Positions 1-8,802 of a stretch of DNA of 11,333 nt are shown in pieces (the stretch's first letter is position 1; the number at the start of each line of letters is the position of its first letter). Both the position numbers and the translations under genes were made by a program. Origin of the DNA: Hepatocystis sp. ex Piliocolobus tephrosceles (taxonomy: Eukaryota > Apicomplexa > Aconoidasida > Haemosporida > Plasmodiidae); the NCBI GenBank assembly GCA_902459845.2, contig CABPSV020000659.1, forward strand, positions 1 through 11,333, given 5' to 3'. Below the pieces are notes generated by a model. The model worked only from the letters and a program-made list of their open reading frames with translations, was not told the origin of the DNA and ran no database searches.

Positions 1-170
1 TATGTTCTCTTATGTTCGCTTATGTTCTCTTATGTTCGCTTATGTTCTCTTATGTTCGCTTATGTTCTCTTATGTTCGCTTATGTTCTCTTATGTTCTCT
101 TATGTTCTCTTATGTTCGCTTATGTTCTCTTATGTTCTCTTATGTTTTCTTATATTCTCTTATGTTCTTT
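1..170. repeat. 10-bp minisatellite, left edge
   Basis: Seventeen tandem copies of a 10-bp unit, TATGTTCTCT or TATGTTCGCT, begin at or before the window edge. The first eight copies alternate strictly between the CT and GC forms, giving a 20-bp higher-order unit. Later copies are mostly the CT form and then decay (TATGTTTTCT, TATATTCTCT, TATGTTCTTT). No + frame has a stop, so the array looks like overlapping ORFs, but a 10-bp period is not codon-sized and the products are only Y/V/L/C/S/M/F repeats. I treat it as non-coding. Confidence 0.93.
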
Positions 171-260
171 TATGTCCTACTTTATTTTATCCCACTTTAT
201 TATGTCCTACTTTATTATGTCCTACTTTATTATGTCCTACTTTATTATGTCCTACTTTAT
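171..260. repeat. 15-bp minisatellite abutting the 10-bp array
   Basis: Six tandem 15-bp units of TATGTCCTACTTTAT follow the 10-bp array without a gap. The second copy is divergent (TTTATCCCACTTTAT) and the other five are identical. The unit starts with the same TATGT as the 10-bp unit, so it probably arose from the decayed last copies of that array. One frame of the - strand is open (N-K-V-G-H repeat) but is closed by the neighbouring 10-bp array, so coding is unlikely. Confidence 0.9.
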
Positions 261-317
261 TATGTTTTAGATTATGCTTTTACTTTTTGTCTTTTGAGTT
301 ATATTTGAACAAACCGG

Positions 318-350
318 ATTACTATAATTAAAACTACTGATTATAGTAAT
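318..350. other. Perfect 10-bp stem-loop followed by a T run
   Basis: ATTACTATAA at 318-327 is exactly complementary to TTATAGTAAT at 341-350, leaving a 13-nt loop. A run of T (351-357) follows directly. In a bacterium this would resemble an intrinsic terminator. In Plasmodium it could only be the 3' end of a Pol III-type or other small RNA, a UTR structure, or a chance palindrome in AT-rich DNA. Confidence 0.5.
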
Positions 351-370
351 TTTTTTTATGTCATCACACT

Positions 371-407
371 TTTAGGTGGTATACTTATGTGGATTGTTTC
401 ACCTAAA
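371..407. other. Perfect 8-bp stem-loop with GC pairs
   Basis: TTTAGGTG at 371-378 pairs exactly with CACCTAAA at 400-407 across a 21-nt loop. The stem has four G/C pairs... more precisely three GC pairs plus one closing G-C (AGGTG/CACCT), which is notable in this composition. It lies 20 bp after the preceding hairpin, so the two could form one structured element at 318-407. Confidence 0.45.
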
Positions 408-807
408 TTGAGATATAAAAATAAACTGAACGTATACAATATAGGCACTTAATTAATGTTTTAATGTTTTAATATATATATACATATATTAGTAAATATT
501 TAATAAAACTGTAGCGTTTTTAGCATAATAAAATATATCGTAAGTATAGTATACTTTACGTAAAGCACCGATTAAAAACTTTTTTTTGTTGTTCACCAAA
601 ACTGAGCTTACCTATATTTTTTTTTTTTTTTTTAGTGCAGTAAAATATACAATTGTCTTTGTAAGCATAAGTCAGTTAAGGTATATGTATATATATATAC
701 ATGCATATATGTATGTAATCTTTTTTTTGCTACACTTTTTTTTACATTTAAAAAAAAATATATATGATAGTTTTACGTGCTAACTATTGTCTTTATTTAA
801 ATTTTTC

Positions 808-808
<1 letters not shown>

Positions 809-866
<58 letters not shown>

Positions 867-874
867 TTTAAAAA

Positions 875-937
<63 letters not shown>
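809..937. repeat. Two very long poly(T) tracts
   Basis: T runs of 56 nt (809-864) and 59 nt (879-937) are separated only by ATTTT plus nine A. These are the longest homopolymers of the window. Such rigid tracts exclude nucleosomes and are also the places where read length and assembly are least reliable. Confidence 0.9.
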
Positions 938-941
<4 letters not shown>

Positions 942-949
942 TTCGTATA

Positions 950-1340
950 TTTTTTTTAGAGATTTTTTCTTAAAGATTTTTTTTTACAGATTTTTTTTTA
1001 GAAATTTTTTTTTTTTTTTTTCTCATAGTTTTTAGTTTATAATTTTTTTTTTTTTTTTTTAATTTTGTCGTTTATAATTTTTCTTCTTTTTTTTTACAGT
1101 TTATCATTTATAACTTTTTTCCTTTTTTTTTTTTTTTAGTTTATCGTTTATAATTTTTTTTTTTTTTTTATAATTTATAATTTTTTTTTGCTTTTTTTTT
1201 TTACTTTTTTTTGTAATAGAGTTTTGGCTATTTCATTATTACTACTACTTAATATTATTGCTATATTATTACCAATAAAATTTATTATTTTTTTTATATA
1301 TTTTTTTTATATATTTGTTTTTTTTTTTTTTTTTTTTTAA
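950..1340. repeat. Degenerate T-rich repeat block
   Basis: Imperfect copies of a motif like GTTTATCGTTTATAAT followed by 8-15 T recur at about 1034, 1070, 1099, 1138 and 1170. Spacing varies because the T runs differ in length. The strand asymmetry is strong, with the + strand almost free of long A runs. Further T runs continue to about 1338. No gene is seen. Confidence 0.7.
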
Positions 1341-1920
1341 TCTAGTTTTTAATTGTTTATATGTTTACACTTTAATATTTAAATTAAAAGAATTAGAAGT
1401 TTGTTTTTTATTATGATGTTTTTATTAAAATTCATATAGAATCTAATAATTTTATCATATAGAATTTTATTACATTATTTGTTTAACTACTTTGTTGAGT
1501 ATGTGCGTAATTGGCTATGTACTTAATTTGGTTAGGTACTTAGTTGATTGTGCAATTATTTTATTATTACACTTATTATTTATTTAATTACTTTTTTTTT
1601 TTTTTTTTTTTTTTTATTGTGCTTCTTAGTTTTATTACTGCAAATACTTTTGACATTTAGTAATTTGTTGTCTATATTTTATTCTTATAAAATAGAAAAA
1701 GTAAAAATAAAATGAAAAAACATTTAAAGAACTAATAGAATTAGAACATGAGTTTAAGAAAAAAAAGAGAGTGAACAACTATTTTTATTAAAAGTACACA
1801 TAAAATAAACCCCCTGCATATATAGATAAATAAATGCATATTATGTATGTATGTATTTTTTTTTTTGGTTGTTTTTAGAACGTGTTTTTATTCAAATACT
1901 TTTGTATATATATACATATA

Positions 1921-1956
1921 TCCATACATACATCCATACATACATCCATACATACA
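1921..1956. repeat. 12-bp tandem repeat, three copies
   Basis: Three perfect copies of TCCATACATACA, flanked by (TA)n and ATACATAT sequence. It is an ordinary intergenic microsatellite-like array. Confidence 0.85.
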
Positions 1957-2335
1957 TATATACATATCAAGATACACATATATGTGTTATGACTATAAAA
2001 AATGATTCAGTGTGTTATTATGCACACCTTTTAAGTGATATATTACTATCATCCCAATGACCTTTTTATTTTATTATTTTTTTTTTTTTCCGTTGTTTTC
2101 ACTGTATTTTATTAATATATAAGTGTTATAATTTTGTATAGTTATAATTTATTTTATTTTAATTTACCGTAAAATAATTATATTTATATTTTTATTTCTT
2201 TATTTTATAATTCTTTGTATACATTTTTATAAACATTAAGTGCTCTAAATTTTTTTAAGTAAAATGTAAGCACGAAATGTTTTAAAAATACACTATGATA
2301 AAAAGGGTGCCTTAATATATATGTACGTACAGAAT

Positions 2336-2340
<5 letters not shown>

Positions 2341-2374
<34 letters not shown>
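2341..2374. repeat. (TA)n microsatellite
   Basis: About 17 TA dinucleotides lie in the presumed 5' region of the BAR-like gene, 135 bp before its first exon. Confidence 0.9.
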
Positions 2375-2379
<5 letters not shown>

Positions 2380-2508
2380 CGCATATGCATACACGCGTAA
2401 ATTTTTCCAATGACTAATTTTTAAAATTTTTATTATTTATTTATTTATTTTTAATTTAATTTTTTTTAATCATAATTTAAATAAGTCACATTTGAACGCG
2501 TGAGAATA

Positions 2509-2557
2509 ATGTATAACGTGAAAGCTTTTGTCCATAAGGTATAATATAAAATTCATA

Positions 2558-2610
<53 letters not shown>

Positions 2611-3728
2611 TATACACACGCAAATAAAGAATTGTACATATATATTAATAAAAAGATATAAAAAATGAAAAACTATAGATCATGTATATATGGTATATAT
2701 ACATATACGTGTATGTGTATATACATAATAACGAGCATAAATGCATCTCATTGATAAAATATACATATACATATGCATATAAACGTTTCGTACACCCTCA
2801 CATATATAACTAGTATTTGTGTTGTTTTCATTTTTATTTTAATCAGTTTAGAAAATCAAATGAAGATCTAAAAGAAGATGATGAATTTTTCCATGAAAGA
2901 AAACAACTGAACTCGATGCATAACTACTTTACCCATTCGCTATTATATTTAGAAAGATTAGAAAGTGTAGTAAAAAATATAAATATTATGATCAGTGATT
3001 TGAATCGGAGTTTAATGGCTTTTTTTGAAAGTGATGTAAAATTAGAAATAATTCAACATATATCTTATATTTTGAATACATTTAGTGATGTTAGAGAGCA
3101 AATAATTACACATATTTCGAATTCGAAATATACAGTTAATGTAACATTAGAAAAAATAAGATCTTTACAAAAGTTATGTATAAAAAAAAAAAATATAAAT
3201 ATTTCTATTGAACATTATGAAAAAAAAATAAAAAAATTACAAACAATAACATCATCTAATCAAAAACATTTAGATAAAATAATTAGGAATGAATCAAAAT
3301 TAAACATGGTCAAATCAGATTATTTAAAATATCACGACCAGTTGAAAAGAGGTTTAACAATTGTATTAGAAAATAAAATTCATAAAGTCTTATTTGATGC
3401 TAGAAAAGATCTAGAACTTTTATTGTGTTATTTTTCACTAATGAATTCTGTTTCTTTTAAACTAAAAGACCCTTTAAAAGAGATGGTAAAAAACATATAT
3501 ATATATATATATATAGAACATACATATAAAAAAGAGAACAAACACATTAAAAAAATAACCATAAAAAATATTACTTTATAATTATGCTTGTATTGGTGTA
3601 TATATATATATATATATTCATGTTTAAAACGATAACACACTTGTATAATGCACGCTTTTGTGCGCTTGCTTACCTATTGAATATATACAAAGCTTTTTCC
3701 TTTTATATTTTTTATTGTATATTTTTTA

Positions 3729-3785
<57 letters not shown>

Positions 3786-4328
3786 TTACAGAAAACTAAG
3801 TGCCAAGATGTGAGAATAAATAAAATGCACATTGACTATAACTTCTTTTTAGAAGAAGAAGATAAGATGAATATATTTTGTGAAAATAAAAGAGATCAAT
3901 ACACAAATAAAAATAATGGTACAACAACGTCCAATAATAGTATGATATCTGATTATAACAATAATTATAAAAGTAAAAACCATAAACATGGTGACAATAA
4001 AGACCCAAAAAATTATAGTAGTAATTATATTATTAACGATGATAATAAACCTTCTAAAGTGATCCCTACAAATTCTACTACACACAAAAGTAATACAAAT
4101 AAACAAACTGATAATTATAGTAAAAACCCATTTAATGATAATATAGAAACTCATAAAAACGATGGAGGTGAAAACTCAATGGCTTATGACGCATTTATTT
4201 CAAATTTAGATAAAAAAGTAAGAACTGCTACTTCTAAAATAAAAAAAATTACAGAAAATATAAAAAATTCAACTGAACAAATAAAAGAGGCACCAAAAAT
4301 AACCTATCCACCTGCATTTCCACAATAA
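2509..4328 (+). CDS. BAR-domain-like coiled-coil protein, three exons, 401 aa
   Basis: Proposed exons are 2509-2538, 2847-3485 and 3792-4328, and both junctions are phase 0. Exon 1 encodes MYNVKAFVHK before a GTATAA donor, with an in-frame stop upstream of its ATG (2482-2484). Intron 1 ends TTTTAATCAG, and intron 2 runs from GTAAAAAACATA to T-tract-ACAG. Residues ~1-20 resemble an amphipathic N-BAR H0 helix. Residues ~30-215 look like three long helices, with Lys clusters at 123-125 and 137-140 where a BAR dimer has its basic membrane-binding face. The last helix follows the amphiphysin/Rvs layout, with a Y-x3-(D/N)-x-L turn near 172-176 and then a hydrophobic LF...LLLCYF stretch. Residues ~258-350 are an Asn/Ser/Thr/Lys-rich linker. 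Residues 353-401 form another predicted helix ending in ITYPPAFPQ. The family's known role is membrane curvature sensing in endocytosis or vesicle traffic, and that role here is inferred by eye. The alternative is an unrelated coiled-coil protein. The gene converges on UBI-L40. Confidence 0.72.
2561..2608. repeat. 48-nt poly(A) in intron 1 of the BAR-like gene
   Basis: An uninterrupted run of 48 A starts 22 nt after the exon 1 donor. It lies within the intron, so it does not affect the protein, but it would hamper read mapping across the very short first exon. Confidence 0.9.
3732..3787. repeat. (TA)n plus poly(T) at the end of intron 2
   Basis: About 19 TA units run into a T tract that serves as the polypyrimidine stretch before the ACAG acceptor at 3788-3791. 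A shorter (TA)n at 3495-3515 follows the donor of the same intron. Confidence 0.85.
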
Positions 4329-4334
4329 TAGACA

Positions 4335-4437
<103 letters not shown>

Positions 4438-4800
4438 TGGTGCTTTTATAAAAAAAGGAATTTGTTTTAACTATAAAAACAAGCCCCTAACTACTTTTGT
4501 TTTATTCGTTATGAAATTTGTTTTAGTATATGGACGTATGCAGTACACGTATTAATATGATGAGAAAAAAAAAAAAAAAGTTATAGTATATAAAATATAA
4601 ATACTATTTGTGAATATTTTAAAAACACGGATTTGAAGTGTAGCTATATTATACCATTATGTACTCAGGACACAATAGACATACAACGCATATATATATA
4701 CTTATAAAATATATGTATATTCCACCGTTTTATTAATTTTTTATAATTTGTTTTTTTTTTTACCATTATATGTTATTTAACTTTAAGCGATATTATTTAA

Positions 4801-4850
4801 TCTTATTCCATCTTATTTGATCTTATTTGATCTTATTCGATCTTATTCGA
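4801..4850. repeat. 10-bp tandem repeat, five copies
   Basis: Five consecutive 10-bp units of the form TCTTATT(T/C)(G/C)A: one CCA, two TGA and two CGA variants. The array fades into TTTCTCTTGC TTTCATTTGC. It is non-coding and lies in the convergent spacer. Confidence 0.85.
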
Positions 4851-5270
4851 TTTCTCTTGCTTTCATTTGCTTTAATCATTTTTTTTTTATTTTTTTTTTA
4901 TTTTTTTTGTTTGTTTTATATATGAATTTTACAACATTTCAACGCAAAAAAAAAAAATTTTAAAGAAGTTAAAAATATATATATCTTTTTAAGTTTTCAT
5001 TTCATTACAACTCTGTTGTTCTCTTCTTATAAGTTCGTATATTAATACATATTAACATATGTACATATATATATGACTCAGTATGTAATTTAAAAAAAAA
5101 ATAAATAAAATAAAAGCGCTATGCGCAAACTGTACATAAAGAAAAAAAAAAATAAAAAAAAACTATAGAAAATGAAATATAAGGGAAAATAAAATATTTA
5201 TTTTATTTCTTTTTTAATTTGGTTTATAGTACATAGTTAATTAAATATACAGAAATATGTAGATGTGCGT

Positions 5271-6096
<826 letters not shown>

Positions 6097-6182
6097 TTAA
6101 TAAATTGTGATAAATTTTTTTTTTTTATTTATACTTAATTTTTTATATAATTTGTTTTTTGGGATTTTATATTTTGCTATAT

Positions 6183-6237
6183 ATGTATATAATATGTATA
6201 TAATATTTATATAACATGTATATAATATGTATATAAC
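6183..6237. repeat. 11-bp tandem repeat, five copies
   Basis: Five 11-bp units of ATGTATATAAT/C (one copy starts ATTTATATAAC), 165 bp upstream of the UBI-L40 start codon. The period is close to one helical turn, so A/T steps fall on the same face. It may be a flexible promoter segment or plain slippage. Confidence 0.8.
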
Positions 6238-6427
6238 ATATATATTATTCAAAAATTTGAAAATCAGCAAAGATGTATATAAAATTATAATTGTTTTTAT
6301 TATATATTAACTCAAGGCATTATTTTTTATTTTTTTTTTTTTTTAATGGAGTAAAAAGAAGAAAAAAAAAAAAAAAAATTATAATAATTATGTTGCGAAG
6401 TACTGTTTAATTGCAATTGTTATTTGC

Positions 6428-6432
<5 letters not shown>

Positions 6433-6461
<29 letters not shown>
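6433..6461. repeat. 29-nt poly(A)
   Basis: Uninterrupted A run on the + strand, about 415 bp upstream of the UBI-L40 start codon. Poly(dA:dT) tracts are common in Plasmodium promoters. Confidence 0.9.
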
Positions 6462-6621
6462 CAGTTAACGAGTATTGTAGTATACACAAGTAACTGATTT
6501 TTTTCTTTTTTTAGTAATACATACGGTTAAAAGATAAAAGAATATATTTTTATTATTACTTCGACGTCATATTATAAAAATAATTATGTACATAAATATA
6601 TATGCGAATCTTGATAATGTT

Positions 6622-6639
6622 AAAAAAAAAAAAAAAAAA

Positions 6640-6688
<49 letters not shown>
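6622..6688. repeat. Poly(A) passing into an (ATA)n microsatellite
   Basis: About 20 A are followed by about 16 ATA units. It is the reverse-complement type of the (ATT)n-poly(T) tract at 4335-4436. Confidence 0.9.
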
Positions 6689-7501
6689 GTAACTTTACTC
6701 CCCATACGTTTAATAATGAAAATGACATTATGTAAAGCTATGTAAACTTAGTTTATATATATTTGTAATAGTTTTTGCACATATAAATATATATGAATGA
6801 ACTTAAGAGAACAAAAATATATATATTTATTAATATACTTGCGCATTTAAATATGCATTTTTTTGTACAAATTTTTAATTAATATATTTTTTTACTTTAT
6901 TTATATATTTTAATGACCCAAATGAATTTTTAATTATGTAATGTTAAAATAATTGCTGCTAATAACCTTCCCAAATAAAAAATTGAAAATGGTTACCAGT
7001 ATAATAAAGATTTGTTATAATCTTGAAATGCTAATATGTAATATACAATAGGTAGATAATGTATAAATATATGAAAATTTATGGATCAAATAATTTAATC
7101 CTTAGTATATATAACTATTATAATATAATTATTATAATATAATTATTATAAGAAGTAAATTGTGTAGGAACGTTGTTCACTTTTGTTTTATTTTATAACA
7201 TATTTAAAAATAGTTTCCTATTGTTTTAATATATTTTTTTGCTGCTACGTTTTAATAAGATAAAGTGGACTTTTGCAGTATATATAATGTAGTAAAAAAA
7301 AAAAAAAAATAGATTGATAAATAGTTACAATAATAAATCAAAAATAATATATAAAAATAAGAACAACTCAAAGTAAGAAGAGCTTTATTAACAACAGCAT
7401 TTTTTTTACTTAAAAAATATATGCGTATATATATATATATATATACATATACATGTATTTATTTATGTGTGCTATTTTTTTTTTGATATGTTATAAACAA
7501 C

Positions 7502-7768
7502 ATGAATACATTGAATGATATAAAAAATATGAATAACAACATGATTGAAAATAATAACGAAAAATTAATAAAGGCTACTACTTTTGTTAATGGAGAAAAA
7601 ATATTTGAGTGTTCTTCTGGATTTAATTCTTTAGAAAATGTGCAAAGAGAGAACGATAGTGTTAAAATATTAATGAATAATAAAAACATATCTGAACATA
7701 TAATAAGTGTTATAGATCATGTAAATAATCATTTTATTGAAAAAATAAACGAGAATCAGTGTAAATAA
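7502..7768 (+). CDS. Small hypothetical protein, 88 aa, single exon
   Basis: An ATG follows an in-frame TGA at 7484-7486, and the frame is open for 88 codons. I do not recognise the family. Residues 1-22 are Asn-rich. Residues ~25-45 (ATTFVNGEKIFECSSGF) read like two short beta strands around an NGEK turn. Residues ~61-85 (NKNISEHIISVIDHVNNHFI) read like one amphipathic helix. There is no signal peptide or membrane segment. A beta-hairpin plus helix at this size is loosely reminiscent of small KEOPS subunits such as GON7, but that is a guess from layout only. The last four codons and the stop lie in the first copy of the 17-bp repeat, so the C-terminus NQCK was set by, or gave rise to, that array. 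Codon texture and GC content are clearly above the flanks, which supports a real gene. Confidence 0.7.
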   Translation: MNTLNDIKNMNNNMIENNNEKLIKATTFVNGEKIFECSSGFNSLENVQRENDSVKILMNNKNISEHIISVIDHVNNHFIEKINENQCK

Positions 7769-7923
7769 ATAATCAGTGTAAATAAATAATCAGTGTAAAT
7801 AAATAATCAATGTAAATAAATAATCAATGTAAATAAATAATCAATGTAAATAAATAATCAATGTAAATAAATAATCAATGTAAATAAATAATCAATGTAA
7901 ATAAATAATCAATGTAAATAAAT
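7754..7923 (+). repeat. Ten tandem 17-bp units spanning the stop codon and 3' UTR
   Basis: Ten head-to-tail copies of AATC(A)(G/A)TGTAAATAAAT, each exactly 17 bp. Copies 1-3 have CAGTG, and copies 4-10 have CAATG. No other position varies. Copy 1 supplies the codons N-Q-C-K-stop of the 88-aa gene. Every copy contains TGTAAATA (starting at 7760 and then every 17 bp to 7913) and AATAAA. Since 17 is not a multiple of 3, the TAA triplets fall in all three frames, so readthrough is impossible. Confidence 0.95.
7760..7920 (+). promoter_or_regulatory. Ten candidate PUF (Pumilio) RNA-binding sites
   Basis: In the sense RNA each 17-bp unit gives UGUAAAUA, an exact match to the UGUANAUA element bound by PUF-family repressors. 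Plasmodium has PUF proteins that hold transcripts translationally silent in gametocytes and sporozoites. The first site overlaps the Cys-Lys-stop codons, and the other nine are in the 3' UTR. The function is inferred from the motif match, orientation and copy number. The motif is AT-rich, so single occurrences by chance are common here. Confidence 0.4.
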
Positions 7924-8060
7924 ATATATTAACGACAAACCTGTTCCTTATTAGCTTCATTAGGCGCTTTTTTTTGGTGTTTTTTTTTTTTTTTTTGTAT
8001 TTCTACATATATATATATATATATATATCCATTTTGTACATTTGTTTGTTTTTTCTTAAG

Positions 8061-8133
8061 TTATGATCGCTACATTTGTACGTAACAGTCGCGACCATTA
8101 AATGTAACAATGCTCTTTTTCCCATAACATTGT
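8061..8133. other. GC-enriched patch with two short inverted repeats
   Basis: TACATTT at 8071-8077 pairs with AAATGTA at 8100-8106, and ACAATG at 8107-8112 pairs with CATTGT at 8128-8133, giving two adjacent potential hairpins. The first loop contains the palindrome GTCGCGAC (8088-8095), rare in such AT-rich DNA. No tRNA or snoRNA box set that I can recognise is present. Confidence 0.3.
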
Positions 8134-8353
8134 AAACATTTTATTTTTAAACATAATTTATTAAATAAACAAATGTGTATATATATATGCATGTAATGTA
8201 CATTTCTTATCATTTTCTGGGGATTAAAAACTTCCTAGACACGTTAAAGAACTTATTATTTATTAAAAAATAAAATAACATTTTTAAAAACAATGTAAAT
8301 TAAATTTATACTAAGTCTTATTTTTTCCGTTTTTTAAATTTTATAGATATACA

Positions 8354-8354
<1 letters not shown>

Positions 8355-8402
<48 letters not shown>
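8355..8402. repeat. 48-nt poly(A)
   Basis: Uninterrupted A run between the small gene and DIP13, followed directly by GTGCAC. Confidence 0.9.
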
Positions 8403-8404
<2 letters not shown>

Positions 8405-8408
8405 GCAC
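8403..8408. promoter_or_regulatory. GTGCAC palindrome, possible ApiAP2 site
   Basis: GTGCAC matches the core bound by the Plasmodium AP2-I type of transcription factor. It lies about 826 bp upstream of the DIP13 start. A six-base match by itself is weak evidence. Confidence 0.2.
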
Positions 8409-8608
8409 TGTTAATAAGCACACATATATATAAGTGCTTATGTAAATATAATTGTACAACTATGTGTGATATGTGTGTATATGTTCAAGTGCGTACGATA
8501 AAACTACATATTAAATAATAGGGTTTTTTTTTTTTTAAGACATTTTGAATTATCGGTAAATTATATCACTGTACATGTATATGTTGAAGAAAAAAAAATT
8601 TTAAATAA

Positions 8609-8652
8609 GAACGAACAAATAACGGGAAAAGAACGAACAAATAACGGGAAAA
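8609..8652. repeat. 22-bp perfect direct duplication
   Basis: Two adjacent identical 22-bp copies start GAACGAACAA and end AACGGGAAAA. The sequence is far less AT-biased than its surroundings and is not a simple repeat. It lies about 580 bp upstream of DIP13, in the likely promoter or 5' UTR. Confidence 0.9.
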
Positions 8653-8756
8653 GACAAAAAAAAAAAAGACAAAGGAGCAAAAAATATAAATTATTTATTT
8701 TTTTTATTTTTACATGGGAAATTATAATTTCATTTTTGTTACTGTTGTCACATTTG

Positions 8757-8760
<4 letters not shown>

Positions 8761-8799
<39 letters not shown>
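8761..8799. repeat. 39-nt poly(T)
   Basis: Uninterrupted T run in the upstream region of DIP13, followed by further T-rich sequence to about 8878. Confidence 0.9.

Positions 8800-8802
<3 letters not shown>

Larger units (their letters stand above)
408..2508. other. Intergenic AT-rich region, no supported gene
   Basis: No convincing coding exon is visible on either strand. The ORFs here read through T tracts and TA microsatellites. The region contains long poly(T), degenerate T-rich repeats, a 12-bp CATA-type repeat at 1921-1956 and a (TA)n tract at 2341-2374. A 25-codon open stretch at about 1706-1786 (Glu/Lys-rich) has codon-like texture but no start codon or clear splice acceptor in frame. 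The right end presumably includes the promoter and 5' UTR of the BAR-like gene. Confidence 0.6.

Noticed and set aside
2..331. Three overlapping + strand ORFs of 82-109 codons across the left minisatellite
   Set aside because: They exist only because the 10-bp unit contains no stop in any frame. The products are the same Y/V/L/C/S/M/F repeat in three phases, with no non-repeat coding sequence attached.
318..357. Bacterial intrinsic terminator (stem-loop plus T run)
   Set aside because: The organism is a eukaryote and the stem is almost all A/T. It is kept only as a possible structured RNA element.
780..1340. Possible centromere because of the extreme A/T content
   Set aside because: Plasmodium centromeres are about 2 kb or longer and near 97% AT with a repeat core. 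This block is shorter, is dominated by poly(T), and lies beside ordinary spacer.
1706..1786. Short open segment with Glu/Lys codons ending YFY-stop
   Set aside because: Codon texture is suggestive of a terminal exon or gene relic, but there is no ATG, no acceptor in frame after the preceding TAA, and only about 25 codons.
3486..3581. Continuation of exon 2 of the BAR-like gene to a stop at 3579-3581
   Set aside because: The sequence becomes GTAAAAAACATA plus (TA)n, a typical donor and intron. A phase-0 acceptor at 3790-3791 restores coding sequence.
3849..4154. Antisense 101-codon ORF opposite exon 3
   Set aside because: It is a shadow of the Asn-rich linker: AAT/AAC codons read as ATT/GTT, giving an Ile/Val/Phe-rich product.
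6990..7052. 20-codon ATG frame (MVTSIIKICYNLEMLICNIQ) with a good AAAATGG context
   Set aside because: It stops at once. The nearby GT sites give no phase-compatible acceptor leading into the 88-aa gene, which has its own ATG and an upstream in-frame stop.
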